Notes under the pieces: generated by a model
Told to the model about the DNA's origin: nothing
Seen by the model: only the letters and a program-made list of their open reading frames with translations
Database searches by the model: none
Assembly: GCA_018266075.1 (NCBI GenBank)
Contig: JAFEBB010000012.1
Coordinates: 62,001 to 126,000 of the forward strand
DNA: 64,000 bases
Reading direction: 5' to 3'
From: Deltaproteobacteria bacterium
Lineage (GTDB): Bacteria; Myxococcota; Myxococcia; Myxococcales; SZAS-1
Program-made: the position numbers and the translations under genes
Part shown: piece by piece, positions 45,934 through 54,974 of the stretch
How the letters are laid out: each line of letters starts with the position of its first letter
Position numbering within the stretch: the first letter of the stretch is position 1

Positions 45934-48137
45934 CGATCAGCTCCATAGGCGCTCTGGAGCAGCGCGCGGTGATCGAGCGGGCCGCGCTTGGCGGCCTCGA
46001 GGTCCAGGCCCTCGCCGTGGCCGCGGCCGTGGCCGTGGAAGCGCACCTCGCTGCCCACCAGCTCCGCTGCGTCGGGACACGCGGGCAGGTGCAGCGGGTT
46101 GCGCAGCCGCTCGCAGGGGAGCTCGGCGCGATCCTCGAAGACGGCGTCGCCTTCGGCGCTGCGCACCGTGAAGTGCACACGCTCGCTCGAGAAGCCCAGC
46201 GTGAGCGGCGTGGCGCCCAACGCCTGGGCCACCTTCGGCAGCGCGCGGACCTCGCTCCACGGCTCGTCGCCGCCTTGCGAGAACGTGAGCCAGCCTGCGC
46301 TGGAGAGCGCGTCGTCGTTGAGCGCTGCGGCGTCGCCGGGCTCGGGCCGAAGCGTGCCGCGGAAGGCCTGGCAGTGGGTGGTGTCGCAGAGCGGCCGGCC
46401 AGGATGGCGGCTCGCGGCGGCGTTGTGCGCCACCGCGCGGGCGAGGGCGGCGCGCGGCTCACCGGCGAGCTGGGAATCTTCCGCAGCGAGCACGCCAGCC
46501 ACGTAGAGCCCGAGCCGCGTGCCGAAGATGAAGCTCGAGCCCTCGCGCGCGCGGCGCTGGCGCTCGGTCGGCGGCGGCGCGCCTTCGACCGGCACGTAGG
46601 CGGGCGGCGGGCTCCAGCGGAAGCTGCCGGCGTAGGGGCGGCCGTCCTTGGGTCCACCGGGAAAGCTCAGCATCCACGGCGCGCCGAGGCAGAGCGCTTC
46701 GCCGTCGCGCGTGAGCGCTTCCAGTTGCGTCGCCGCGCCAGCGAGACGTGGGTCGTCCTTCGTTGCCAACACGGAAATCCCCGGGCAGCGCGCCTCCACC
46801 TGCTCCGGCGGCACCAGCCCGAGCACCTGCACTTCGGCGTGGGAGAGCTCGTGCTGGCTGCGCAGCGGCTCGAGCACGTCGGCGAGCTCACCGGCGAAGC
46901 TGCGCGGCTGGCGACCCTTGCGCGCAATGACCACCACCACGTCCTGATCGATCGCGACGATGAAGCCGAGCTCGGCGCGCGAGTCGGCGTCGCGGACGGT
47001 GCCCGTCTTGAGCGCGACGCCCCGCAGCCTCGGCGACGCGGGCAGGCCCGAGAGCGTCCCGCGCTCGGCGTTGTGGCGAAGGATGTCGACGACGCCCGGA
47101 CTCGACGCGGCCAGCACGCGATACGCCTGGGCCAGCGCGAGCGGCGTGAGCTTCAAGGTCGGTCGAAGTCCGATGGCCTCGCTTCCGTCGGCCGGCAGCC
47201 GCGACAGCCCGAGCTTCTGCAGGATCGGTCCATACGCGCCGAGCTTGGGCATGTCGGGATCGCGCGCGGCCCAGTCGAGGAAGTAGCCATTGCACGAGCG
47301 GAGCAGGGCGGTCGGCAGATCCATCGTCCTCGGCGCGTCGTCGCCGCACGACCACTCCTCGCGCTTGGCGTCGACGGGCAGCACGGGCGCGTTCGCGAAC
47401 GCCGCCGCCGCGAGGAACGGCTTCAACGTCGAGCCGAAGGGCAGGGGCACGTTCGCGTCGCCCTGGAGCTGCAGGACCTCACCCGAGTGCCGGCTCAAGA
47501 CCACGAGCGCATCACCTTCGTTGAGCGGAATCGCGGCGAGCTCGTCGACGGTGAGCGGAATCCAGCGCGCGCCATCGGCGCATCGCCGCAGACGAACCGC
47601 GAGCACCCGGGGCAGGCCGTGATCCATCGGCGCGTTCGCGAGCAGCCGCGCGAGCGCGCTTCGTGCCGCGCGGTTGTCGAGCGAGCGCGACGACGCGAGC
47701 TGCCGCTTCGCCGCGCCCATCGACAAATACGCGCCGTCGTTCCAAGCGGCCAGCTCGCCGCTCTGCGACAGCGCGAAGCTCTCGTGAAAGAGCGCGTCGT
47801 CGCTCGCGGCGGGACACGCGGCCCAGAGCAGTTGATGCGCGAGCTCGTGTCGAAGCGCGACCACCATCTGCGTCGTGAGCGTCCCGTCGTGCGACGACCG
47901 AAGTTGGATGACGCCGATTCGGCTTGCCCCTGCGCGGTCCGGCGCGAGGTCTACGCCGCGCTCGATGCGAAGTCGCGGCGGCTTGGGCTGCGTTCCGGTG
48001 ACCGCGCTCCACGTCTCCGCGAGATCTCGCCAGCCCGCGTTGGCCTCGCGCGCGAGGGGCGCCGCAGGCTCGAGCCCGGGCGCGAGCTCGATCGACGGAG
48101 CGGCCGCGATGGCCAGCGCGAGCACCAGCGGCGACAT
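45930..48137 (-). CDS. DUF2300-type secreted protein with peptidase-, transpeptidase- and SpoIID-like parts
   Basis: A 735-residue secreted protein (signal MSPLVLALAIAAAPS), last of the operon; its ATG directly abuts the macroglobulin TAG. Three signatures are read. Residues 90-130: HELAH at 97-101 with HESFALSQSGE after it, like gluzincin metallopeptidases. Residues 230-410: Ser236-x-x-Lys239 (GSTLKPF), Ser281-Cys-Asn283 and Lys377-Thr-Gly (LKTGT), the triad of penicillin-binding transpeptidases. Residues 540-735: SpoIID-like CDTTHCQAF at 584-592 and a GHGRGHGEG end motif. In E. coli the equivalent gene is yfaQ (DUF2300), about 550 residues as I recall, so the N-terminal 190 look added. Substrates unproven; cell-wall work is likely. 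Confidence 0.8.
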   Translation of the reverse strand: MSPLVLALAIAAAPSIELAPGLEPAAPLAREANAGWRDLAETWSAVTGTQPKPPRLRIERGVDLAPDRAGASRIGVIQLRSSHDGTLTTQMVVALRHELAHQLLWAACPAASDDALFHESFALSQSGELAAWNDGAYLSMGAAKRQLASSRSLDNRAARSALARLLANAPMDHGLPRVLAVRLRRCADGARWIPLTVDELAAIPLNEGDALVVLSRHSGEVLQLQGDANVPLPFGSTLKPFLAAAAFANAPVLPVDAKREEWSCGDDAPRTMDLPTALLRSCNGYFLDWAARDPDMPKLGAYGPILQKLGLSRLPADGSEAIGLRPTLKLTPLALAQAYRVLAASSPGVVDILRHNAERGTLSGLPASPRLRGVALKTGTVRDADSRAELGFIVAIDQDVVVVIARKGRQPRSFAGELADVLEPLRSQHELSHAEVQVLGLVPPEQVEARCPGISVLATKDDPRLAGAATQLEALTRDGEALCLGAPWMLSFPGGPKDGRPYAGSFRWSPPPAYVPVEGAPPPTERQRRAREGSSFIFGTRLGLYVAGVLAAEDSQLAGEPRAALARAVAHNAAASRHPGRPLCDTTHCQAFRGTLRPEPGDAAALNDDALSSAGWLTFSQGGDEPWSEVRALPKVAQALGATPLTLGFSSERVHFTVRSAEGDAVFEDRAELPCERLRNPLHLPACPDAAELVGSEVRFHGHGRGHGEGLDLEAAKRGPLDHRALLQSAYGADR

Positions 48138-51100
48138 CTACTGCGCCGCGCTCGGGGCGATGGTGAGCGTCGCCGCGGCGGTGCGGCCGTGCACCGCCTG
48201 AGCGTACATGTCCTGCACGGTCGCGGGCGGCGCGTTGAAGGTGCCGGGGAACTGCGCGCGCATGACGTAGCCGATGTGCCGCGGCGTGTCGCTCCACCAC
48301 GTGGGCTCTTCGAAGAAGAACGTGGCGTGCTCCGGCGAGAGCGAGCGCCGCTTGAGCGCCTCGTGCGCGAGCGGCAGGTTCATGGGCGGTCCGCGATAGG
48401 TCTTGTCATCGATGAGCGGCGTGAAGCCCGCGGGCACCGGATCGTCGACCACGTAGTACGCCGAGCGGAACGACTTCGCGGCGTCGCCGTCGTGCGCGTT
48501 CAACGTCAGCTCCACGTACACGTCCTCGCCCTGGGCAATCGAGTCGCCGGCCTTGATCGGCGCGAGCGCGCCATTGCGCAGCGCGAAGTAGGTGCGCTCG
48601 AGCGACATGCCGTTTGCGTCTGCGGTCACCGACGCGAGCGGCGTGCGCACCCGCGCCTTGATCGACGCGACGCCTTCGAAGTTTCCAACATGGACATGCG
48701 TCACCGTGGGCGCGAGCTTGCCCGCGAGCCCGAGCCCGCGCGGCTCCAGCTCGACCGCCGTGCCCGCGGCATCGGCAGTGACCGGCGGCATGGCCTTGAG
48801 CTCCTTCGCGTCGCGCTCGATGAGCCAGAGGCTGTGCAGGATCGCCGTCGAGCGATCGAACGTGGACAGGTCGCGGCCATTGGCGAGCAGTTGCACGATG
48901 CGCGCGCGGGCCTGGGCCACATCGAGCGAGCCGTACGACGCCGCGTGCGTGAGGATGGCGGTCATGCCGATGTCGCGCAGCGGGTAGCTCCAGAAGAAGT
49001 CCGCGTGCGGCGTGTAGACGGCGTTGGAGAGCAGCGCCCGCTGCGCTTCGCCCACGAGCGTTGCCACCTTGGCCTTGTAGTCGGGCTCGTTGGCGACGCC
49101 GCTCTCTTCGGCCGCGAGCACCGCCATCGCGAGCGCGTAGGTGTCGCCGGGCTGCAGCTTGTCGACCAGCGCGCGGGCCCGCGGCGCCTCCCTCGCGCCA
49201 TTGAGCCGCGCGAGCACGTACGCGCGCGTGGGCTCGAGCGAGGGCGGCACGTCCTGCTTCGCGAGCCACTCGGTCGACTCGCGGATGCGCACGTCTTCGC
49301 GTGGGACGATGCCCGCCTCGACGGCGTAGCTCAGCCCATCGAGCGCGATCATGGTCAGCGCGGGATCCGGCTGCGAGTAGCCGTTGAACCAGGTGAAGCC
49401 GCCGCCCTTAACCTCCAGGTTAAGAATTCGCTGGACCCCTTGGGCGGCGCGGCTCTGCGCCTCGGCAAGCAGCGCGCGGCTCTGCGGGTCGAGTTGCGCG
49501 AGCGCGCCCGACTTCTCGAGCGTGCGGTACAGCGCGATGTTCGGGACGGTGCTCGACGTCAGCTGCTCCAGGCAGCCATATGGATACTCGAGCAGGTCTT
49601 CGACATTGGTCAGCGCGACCTCGACCGTCGTCGGCTGCAGCGTGAGCTCGCTCGACATCACCACGGCGCCCGGCGGCAGCTTGAGATCCAGATCGCCGCC
49701 CTTCCAGGCCACGGCGCTCACCGTCTCTTCGATCGTCGCGGGCCGCACGGGCAGGTGCTTCACGTCGCGCAGCGGCTCCTTGCCCTGCAAGAGGAACGAG
49801 ACGTCCGCTTTGCCGTCGCTGCCGGCCTTGAGCTCGAAGGGAAAGACCTTCTCCGAGCCGCTCGTGAGCGAGACGTCCGCGACGGCTGCGTTGATCTGCG
49901 CCGCGCCCGCACCCGACACGTTGAGCTTGTAGCTCACGTTGCCCTGGTTCACCGCCACGCGCAGGCTGCCGGTCGCAGCGTCGCCCGCGCGGAGGAACTG
50001 GGGCAGCGAGGCGACGAGATTTACCGCGCCGCGGCTCGCGAACTCGCCCGTGCCCTCGCCGAAGCGGCCCGACGCGTCGGCGGCGACAGCGGTCACCGTC
50101 CACAGCGTCTGATTGGAGGGCAGGGTGAAGGTGATGCGCGCGTGGCCATCGGCGTCGGTGCGCACGTCGGGATCCCAGAACGCGGTGTCGCGCTCCTTCT
50201 CGTTGGGCTTGTGCGTGGGCGGCTTGATGGCCGCGAACTCGGTGTGCGGCAGCAGCCCGAGCTTGCGCGCGAGGACCTCACCGTAGCCGTAGCCCTGAAA
50301 CTCCGCGCTCTGGAAGGTGGCGACGTTGTTGCGGCTGAGCGGATAGAAGAAGTCGACGATGCCCGGGCGGAACTCGCTCTGGATCGCGTACACGGCCTTG
50401 TCCACGACGCCCACCGACACAGCCGCTTGCACGCCGCGTCCGCGCGAGTCGGTGACGGTGAGATCGATCGACTGCTCGCCGAGCGGCGTGGCCTCGGCGC
50501 GCATCGGCTGCACGAGGACGTTGAGCGTGCGTGTGCGCGGCACGATTCGGAACGACGTGGTCCGCTCTTCCCAGCGGCCGCTGCTCGTCGGGTACGCGAT
50601 CGACGCGTAGACAGCGCTGCCGAAGCGCTCTTCGATCGGGAATCGCTGCACGAGCGTGGTGCCGCTCACGTTCACGAGTTGCGTGGAGTAGATGCCGCTG
50701 CCGGAGAGCGTGATCCACACCGGGCCCTCGTTGCGGCCGTCGGCACCCCAGCTCTGCGGAAAGAGCGCCGCGAGCTCTGCGGTCTGGCCAGGTTCGAGCG
50801 CGCCGCCGAGTGCCTGCAATGTGAGATTTGCCACGCGCGCCACGGCCTCGCCCTTCTCGCCGAGCACGAGCGCGCTCTCTTCGCCGGTCCACGGGTGGCC
50901 GTTCTTGTCGGTGAGCGTGACGCGAGCGATGAGCGAGCCGACGTTCGTCGTTGGCAGCTTGCCGCGCCAGATGCCCTGGTCATCGGTGGTGAAGGTCTCG
51001 CTGCTGAGCGTGCGCTCGTGCTCGTCGGCGTCGCGCAGCACGAGGTCGAGCTTGCCCGCGATGCTCGGCGAGGCCTTGCCGGACAGCGTGGTCGAGCGGA

Positions 51101-52832
51101 TCGAGAGCTGCGCGTCGGAGCCCTGCTTGAGCACCTTCGCGCTCGGGACGATCGCGCCGAGCACCTCGGTCGGCGAGAGGAAGAGCGTGCGCGCGACGTT
51201 GGCGAAGGTGCCCTGGTCGTCACGCGCGCGGACGGTGACCGTGTACTTCCACGCGCGCCGCTCGTCGCCGGGCTTGAGCGCGGGCACGTCGATCTTGATG
51301 TCCGCCTCGCCGTTGTCGTCGAGCTTGGCCGCGCTCTGCCACGGGTCTTCGCCGTTCGTGCCGCGCGCCTCGAGCGAGGAGAAGAGCCGCTCGGGCGCGG
51401 ACAGGCCACCTTCCTTCGACGCCTCGGTGCCGTACGTCACGTTGCTGCCCTTGGCGCCGAGCCCGGAGTCATCGACCCACGCCGGCGCGTCGAGCAGCGA
51501 GCGATAGAGGAAGTACTCGTACGCGGTGTTCTTGGCCGCGCCGCCGGCGTAGCGCCGCCCGCGGACGTGCAGGGAGATGCTCCCGCCGGGCTGCACCGTC
51601 TCCTGATCGCCCACCAGCTCCACATAGAACGTGGGCTTCACGTACTCCTGCACGCGCAGCTCGGCGTTCTCGTGCCGGCCATCGAGCGTAGCGTCGAGTC
51701 GGAGCACGCCGGTGTCGAGGTCCTTGGGCACGTCGAGCGTGCCGTGGAAGCAACCGAACTCATCGACGCTCGCCTTGGTTGTAACTGTTCGGTTATCTGC
51801 GGTGAGGAGGTCGACGCTCACGCTGCGATTCTTCGGCGTGAACAAGCGCGCGAGGAACGAGTCCGGCTGGCGCACCACGCCTCGGAAGCCGACCTTGTCG
51901 CCGGGGCGATAGATGGGCCGGTCCGCGTAGATGAACGCGTCGGGCACGATCGCGAGCGTGGAGTAGAAGTCGGTGTCGACGACGGCGAGGTCGTTGTTCG
52001 CGCGCGCGGTGAGGAGCACGCGCGGCTCGTTGGTCTTGAGGTGCAGCTCGCCGTGCGCGTCGGTGGCGCCGCTCGGGCCCTTCGCCGCGCCCAGGTACAT
52101 CTGCACCTGCGCGCCGCTCACGGGCTTCATGTCCGGGCCGGCGACGCGGACCAGGATCTCGCCGTCGGACTGCTTGGCCTGCACCTTCAAGTCGGTCACG
52201 GAGAGCACGACCTGGCCCTCGACCTTGCCCTGCACGACCTGCAGCACGTACAGGCCCGCGGGCAGCGGCGCGAGGTTCACGCGGCGCTCCTGGTAGCCGC
52301 CCTCGCCGCCGAAGAACGCGGTGAACCCGGGGACGTTGAAGTCCTTCACATCGCCGCCAAGGTCGAGGTTGAGCCACTCGCGGTGGATGAGCTTCATGCC
52401 CTCGGGCAGGTTCACGAGCTTCTCGGGGCCCTCCTCGAGCTTGGACACGGGCTTCGACTCCGCGCTCGGCGTGCGCTTGGGGAAGCCGCCAATCGACGTG
52501 CGCCACTCGGCGCCGAGCGCGTTCATCAGGAACGTGCCCGGCTCGCGGATGGCGTTCACGCCCTTGGCCGCGTAGCGACCCGGGTTGGCGATGGTGGTCG
52601 GCTGCTCGTAGGCGCGGCGCAGGTTGCTCTGCGCGAGGATGAACGGCTCGAGCGGATCCGGCTGGAGCACGCGCAGCTCCACCGGCTCGCGGCCCTCGAA
52701 GGCCACGTCGACGGCCGCCGACTCCTGCGTGCCATAGCTGCGCGGCACGGTGATGTAGAGCGGCTTGGCGAAGGCAGAAGCGCTTGCCCATGCAACGATT
52801 GCGAACGCAACGATTCGAGTCGCGATCTTCAT
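48138..52832 (-). CDS. Bacterial alpha-2-macroglobulin with CLEQ thioester
   Basis: A 1564-residue periplasmic protein with a signal peptide (MKIATRIVAFAIVAWASASAFA) and GGGAGGG before ATG 52832. It has the macroglobulin layout: MG domains with FIYADRPIYRPGDKVGFRG near residue 300, then FWDPDVRTDADGHARITFTLP, then the thioester domain. Cys1087-Leu-Glu-Gln1090 (YPYGCLEQLTS) gives a reactive thioester, followed by alpha-alpha toroid repeats (GYSQPDPALTMIALDGLSYA). Eukaryotic and bacterial relatives trap proteases that cleave a bait region. The clusters of this type (yfaS) are distinct from yfhM-pbpC. Two TAACC-N4-GGTTA dyads lie in it. Confidence 0.95.
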   Translation of the reverse strand: MKIATRIVAFAIVAWASASAFAKPLYITVPRSYGTQESAAVDVAFEGREPVELRVLQPDPLEPFILAQSNLRRAYEQPTTIANPGRYAAKGVNAIREPGTFLMNALGAEWRTSIGGFPKRTPSAESKPVSKLEEGPEKLVNLPEGMKLIHREWLNLDLGGDVKDFNVPGFTAFFGGEGGYQERRVNLAPLPAGLYVLQVVQGKVEGQVVLSVTDLKVQAKQSDGEILVRVAGPDMKPVSGAQVQMYLGAAKGPSGATDAHGELHLKTNEPRVLLTARANNDLAVVDTDFYSTLAIVPDAFIYADRPIYRPGDKVGFRGVVRQPDSFLARLFTPKNRSVSVDLLTADNRTVTTKASVDEFGCFHGTLDVPKDLDTGVLRLDATLDGRHENAELRVQEYVKPTFYVELVGDQETVQPGGSISLHVRGRRYAGGAAKNTAYEYFLYRSLLDAPAWVDDSGLGAKGSNVTYGTEASKEGGLSAPERLFSSLEARGTNGEDPWQSAAKLDDNGEADIKIDVPALKPGDERRAWKYTVTVRARDDQGTFANVARTLFLSPTEVLGAIVPSAKVLKQGSDAQLSIRSTTLSGKASPSIAGKLDLVLRDADEHERTLSSETFTTDDQGIWRGKLPTTNVGSLIARVTLTDKNGHPWTGEESALVLGEKGEAVARVANLTLQALGGALEPGQTAELAALFPQSWGADGRNEGPVWITLSGSGIYSTQLVNVSGTTLVQRFPIEERFGSAVYASIAYPTSSGRWEERTTSFRIVPRTRTLNVLVQPMRAEATPLGEQSIDLTVTDSRGRGVQAAVSVGVVDKAVYAIQSEFRPGIVDFFYPLSRNNVATFQSAEFQGYGYGEVLARKLGLLPHTEFAAIKPPTHKPNEKERDTAFWDPDVRTDADGHARITFTLPSNQTLWTVTAVAADASGRFGEGTGEFASRGAVNLVASLPQFLRAGDAATGSLRVAVNQGNVSYKLNVSGAGAAQINAAVADVSLTSGSEKVFPFELKAGSDGKADVSFLLQGKEPLRDVKHLPVRPATIEETVSAVAWKGGDLDLKLPPGAVVMSSELTLQPTTVEVALTNVEDLLEYPYGCLEQLTSSTVPNIALYRTLEKSGALAQLDPQSRALLAEAQSRAAQGVQRILNLEVKGGGFTWFNGYSQPDPALTMIALDGLSYAVEAGIVPREDVRIRESTEWLAKQDVPPSLEPTRAYVLARLNGAREAPRARALVDKLQPGDTYALAMAVLAAEESGVANEPDYKAKVATLVGEAQRALLSNAVYTPHADFFWSYPLRDIGMTAILTHAASYGSLDVAQARARIVQLLANGRDLSTFDRSTAILHSLWLIERDAKELKAMPPVTADAAGTAVELEPRGLGLAGKLAPTVTHVHVGNFEGVASIKARVRTPLASVTADANGMSLERTYFALRNGALAPIKAGDSIAQGEDVYVELTLNAHDGDAAKSFRSAYYVVDDPVPAGFTPLIDDKTYRGPPMNLPLAHEALKRRSLSPEHATFFFEEPTWWSDTPRHIGYVMRAQFPGTFNAPPATVQDMYAQAVHGRTAAATLTIAPSAAQ
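49409..49422. repeat. TAACC-N4-GGTTA dyad, copy 4 (exact)
   Basis: TAACCTCCAGGTTA lies in the macroglobulin gene. On the coding strand: CTT AAC CTG GAG GTT AAG. Confidence 0.55.
51782..51795. repeat. TAACC-N4-GGTTA dyad, copy 5 (one mismatch)
   Basis: TAACTGTTCGGTTA lies in the macroglobulin gene. On the coding strand: GAT AAC CGA ACA GTT ACA, several rare codons. Confidence 0.5.
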
Positions 52833-54415
52833 GAGTGGAACCCTCCCGCGACGAGCGCGTTGCCCTGCGCTGTGCCGGTCAATCCGAACGTCGGCAGCTC
52901 CTCGAGCTTCTGGCGCGCGGCGTCGATCTCCTTGGGCACCGCGGGCGCGCGGCCGGCGGCTTGCGACTCGGCGTTCCACGCGTCGAGCGTGACGCCCGAG
53001 AGCAGCGCGCCGAGCTGAATCGAAAGTCCGACTGACTGCGGCTGGCGCAGGCCGGCGACCACCGGCGCCGCGGAATTGGCCAGCGCGGGCTGCTTGCCGT
53101 CGCAGGTGCGCTGGATGCGATCGAGCAGCGCCCCGGAGGATGCGTAAACCAATTGGTTACAAATCGTCCCGGTGCGCATGGTGTTGTTGCCGCTGAAGGC
53201 CTGCTTGAGCGACTCGGCGTCTTCCTTCTTCGACCAGAGCAGCGCGACGTCCGTGTTCGCCTTCGCATCGCCGTGCGGCACCCAGACGATGGCCACCTGG
53301 CGCGTCACCGTGGGCGCGTTCGACTTGCCGGCGAAGAAGGTCTTCAGCGTCTCCGGGTCGAGCGTCTTGGGGAGCTTGAGCTGCGCGGTGAGCAGCACCG
53401 GCGCGTCGACGGGGATCGCCTTCAGCAGATCGTCCGAGAGCGCGGCCACGTCCACGCGGCCTGGCGTCGCGAGCTCGCCGGCGATGCCGCGCGGCACGAG
53501 CTTGTCGCCCTCCACGCCGAACGCGAGCCGCGGCTGCGGGCCAAGCCCCATCAGGCTGGTGAGCACCACCGCGTCGTGGCCCAGTCCCGGTGTGGCGATG
53601 GTGAGCTCGAGGTCCGCGCCGGGCGTGCGCGTCGCCGCGGGGATCTTGGCGCAGAGGCCCTGGAGCACGGCCGTGGGGTTCTTCGCGATGGCGAGCCCGC
53701 TCGGCCCGAGCGACGCGTACATCGCCTGGTTCGCGAGCACCCAGCGCTGGATCTCGAAGTGGCGCGTGACCGGCGGCGCGCCGCCGTCGGTGGGCGCGGG
53801 CGCGTCACCCGGGCACGCCTCGGCGAGCTGCACGCCGTGGCCCGCGGCCTTGGTCAGCGCCTCGAACGCGGCCTGCGCGCCGGCGCCCGGCTGCGGCACG
53901 AGGACGACCGGCGTGCTGGTGGCCTGGCTGCCGCTGAACCACACGATGCGCGAGGGCGCGTCGAGCAGCTGGCTGGCGACGTAGTCGATGACCTGGCCCT
54001 TGAACGACGCGGCCACGTCCTCGCCCTTGGTACCCCAGAAGCCGGCCCACGGCCCCACGAAGCCCTGACCGAGCGGCTGCTGGAGCGCATCCTGGAGCCA
54101 CGCGTTCTGCTTGATGGCGCCGTGGAGCTTGGCCGGCTCGTACACATCGACGATGTACGAGGGCACGCTCGGCGGCGCGGTGACGTCGATCTCCAGCTTC
54201 TGCGGCGCGGCGGGGATCGCGTTCGCTGCGGGCGTCTGCACGCTGGTGCCGTTTGCGCCTGGCGCAGGCGGGTGGTAGCCCGCCGGCGGCGTGAGCTTCG
54301 TGATCGGCGAGACGTCCTTCGGCCCTTCGACGTCCTTCAGCGCGTAGATGAGCGGCACCGCGAGCACCGCGATCACCACCAGCGCGATGGCCGTCTTGCG
54401 ATCAGTGGGGTTCAT
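52829..54415 (-). CDS. DUF2138-like membrane-anchored protein
   Basis: A 528-residue protein with one N-terminal helix (KTAIALVVIAVLAVPLIYAL), a Pro/Ala-rich spacer, then a large periplasmic part (YIVDVYEPAKLHGAIKQNAW, LDAPSRIVWFSGSQATSTPV). By order and length it corresponds to E. coli yfaA (DUF2138, about 560 residues); the sequence match is my recollection, not a search. Three Cys pairs may bond (AEACPGD, GLCAKI, ICNQLV). Its TGA overlaps the macroglobulin ATG (ATGA), so it is co-made and probably anchors the complex. A dyad of the TAACC family lies in codons for CNQLVY. Confidence 0.7.
   Translation of the reverse strand: MNPTDRKTAIALVVIAVLAVPLIYALKDVEGPKDVSPITKLTPPAGYHPPAPGANGTSVQTPAANAIPAAPQKLEIDVTAPPSVPSYIVDVYEPAKLHGAIKQNAWLQDALQQPLGQGFVGPWAGFWGTKGEDVAASFKGQVIDYVASQLLDAPSRIVWFSGSQATSTPVVLVPQPGAGAQAAFEALTKAAGHGVQLAEACPGDAPAPTDGGAPPVTRHFEIQRWVLANQAMYASLGPSGLAIAKNPTAVLQGLCAKIPAATRTPGADLELTIATPGLGHDAVVLTSLMGLGPQPRLAFGVEGDKLVPRGIAGELATPGRVDVAALSDDLLKAIPVDAPVLLTAQLKLPKTLDPETLKTFFAGKSNAPTVTRQVAIVWVPHGDAKANTDVALLWSKKEDAESLKQAFSGNNTMRTGTICNQLVYASSGALLDRIQRTCDGKQPALANSAAPVVAGLRQPQSVGLSIQLGALLSGVTLDAWNAESQAAGRAPAVPKEIDAARQKLEELPTFGLTGTAQGNALVAGGFHS
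53146..53159. repeat. TAACC-N4-GGTTA dyad, copy 6 (one mismatch)
   Basis: AAACCAATTGGTTA lies in the DUF2138-like gene. On the coding strand: TGT AAC CAA TTG GTT TAC. Its centre AACCAATTGGTT is a perfect 12-bp palindrome. Confidence 0.5.
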
Positions 54416-54974
54416 GCGCCCACTCCTTGAGTCGATAGAAGCCGAGGAAGGCCGGGTTCTCCGGCACCGGGCGCCACTCGAGCGGCGCATTCACTGCCAG
54501 TGAAGTCAGGCTGCCGCCGCGCAGCGCCGCGCCGGGCTCGCCCGGGTGGTAGAGCACCATCGCGCCGTGCGCGGGATCGCGGTCGTGCACCACGAGCATG
54601 AGGTGAAAGACCTCGGCGCCCGGCTCGCCCTGGCGAAACGCGACGAGATCGCCGGTCTGCACCTGCGCGCGAGCCTCGGCCCCGCGGCCCAGCAGCGCGA
54701 AGTTGCCGGCGAGCAGGTTCTCCGCGTCGGCGAAGTCGCTCGGCTTGCCGAAGCGATCGCGCCAGAGCGGCGTCGCGCGCGCGGGCTCGAGCTGCTTCCA
54801 CGCCTCGCGATAGACGAAGCGCACGAAGCCCGCGCAGTCGCGCTGCTCGGGCGTCCACGCGGGATCGAAGTGATCCACCTGCGCGAGCGCGTGGGCAGCG
54901 ATGGCCTGTCGCACGAGCGCAGGGTTCGCCGGCGGGGCGCCGAGCGCCAGAAGCAGCAAGGGCAGGGCGCGCAT
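54402..54974 (-). CDS. DUF1175-family protein (YfaT-like)
   Basis: A 190-residue exported protein (signal [15 protein letters not shown]). It matches DUF1175 well: RDCAGFVRFVYREAWKQLEP, TGDLVAFRQGEPGAEVFHLML, MVLYHPGEPGAALRGG and a final WRPVPENPAFLGFYRL. The Cys in RDCAGF followed by the His in VFHLML resembles an NlpC/P60-type Cys-His pair, so a papain-like hydrolase is possible. The next gene starts 14 bases before its end; its own ATG overlaps the DUF2135 stop (TGATG). Confidence 0.85.
   Translation of the reverse strand: MRALPLLLLALGAPPANPALVRQAIAAHALAQVDHFDPAWTPEQRDCAGFVRFVYREAWKQLEPARATPLWRDRFGKPSDFADAENLLAGNFALLGRGAEARAQVQTGDLVAFRQGEPGAEVFHLMLVVHDRDPAHGAMVLYHPGEPGAALRGGSLTSLAVNAPLEWRPVPENPAFLGFYRLKEWAHEPH

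Noticed and set aside
45969-53018. Plus-strand frame of 2349 codons opposite the macroglobulin operon
   Set aside because: Arg/Val/Glu-rich composition with no domain; it is the antisense shadow of GC-rich codon positions in strong genes.
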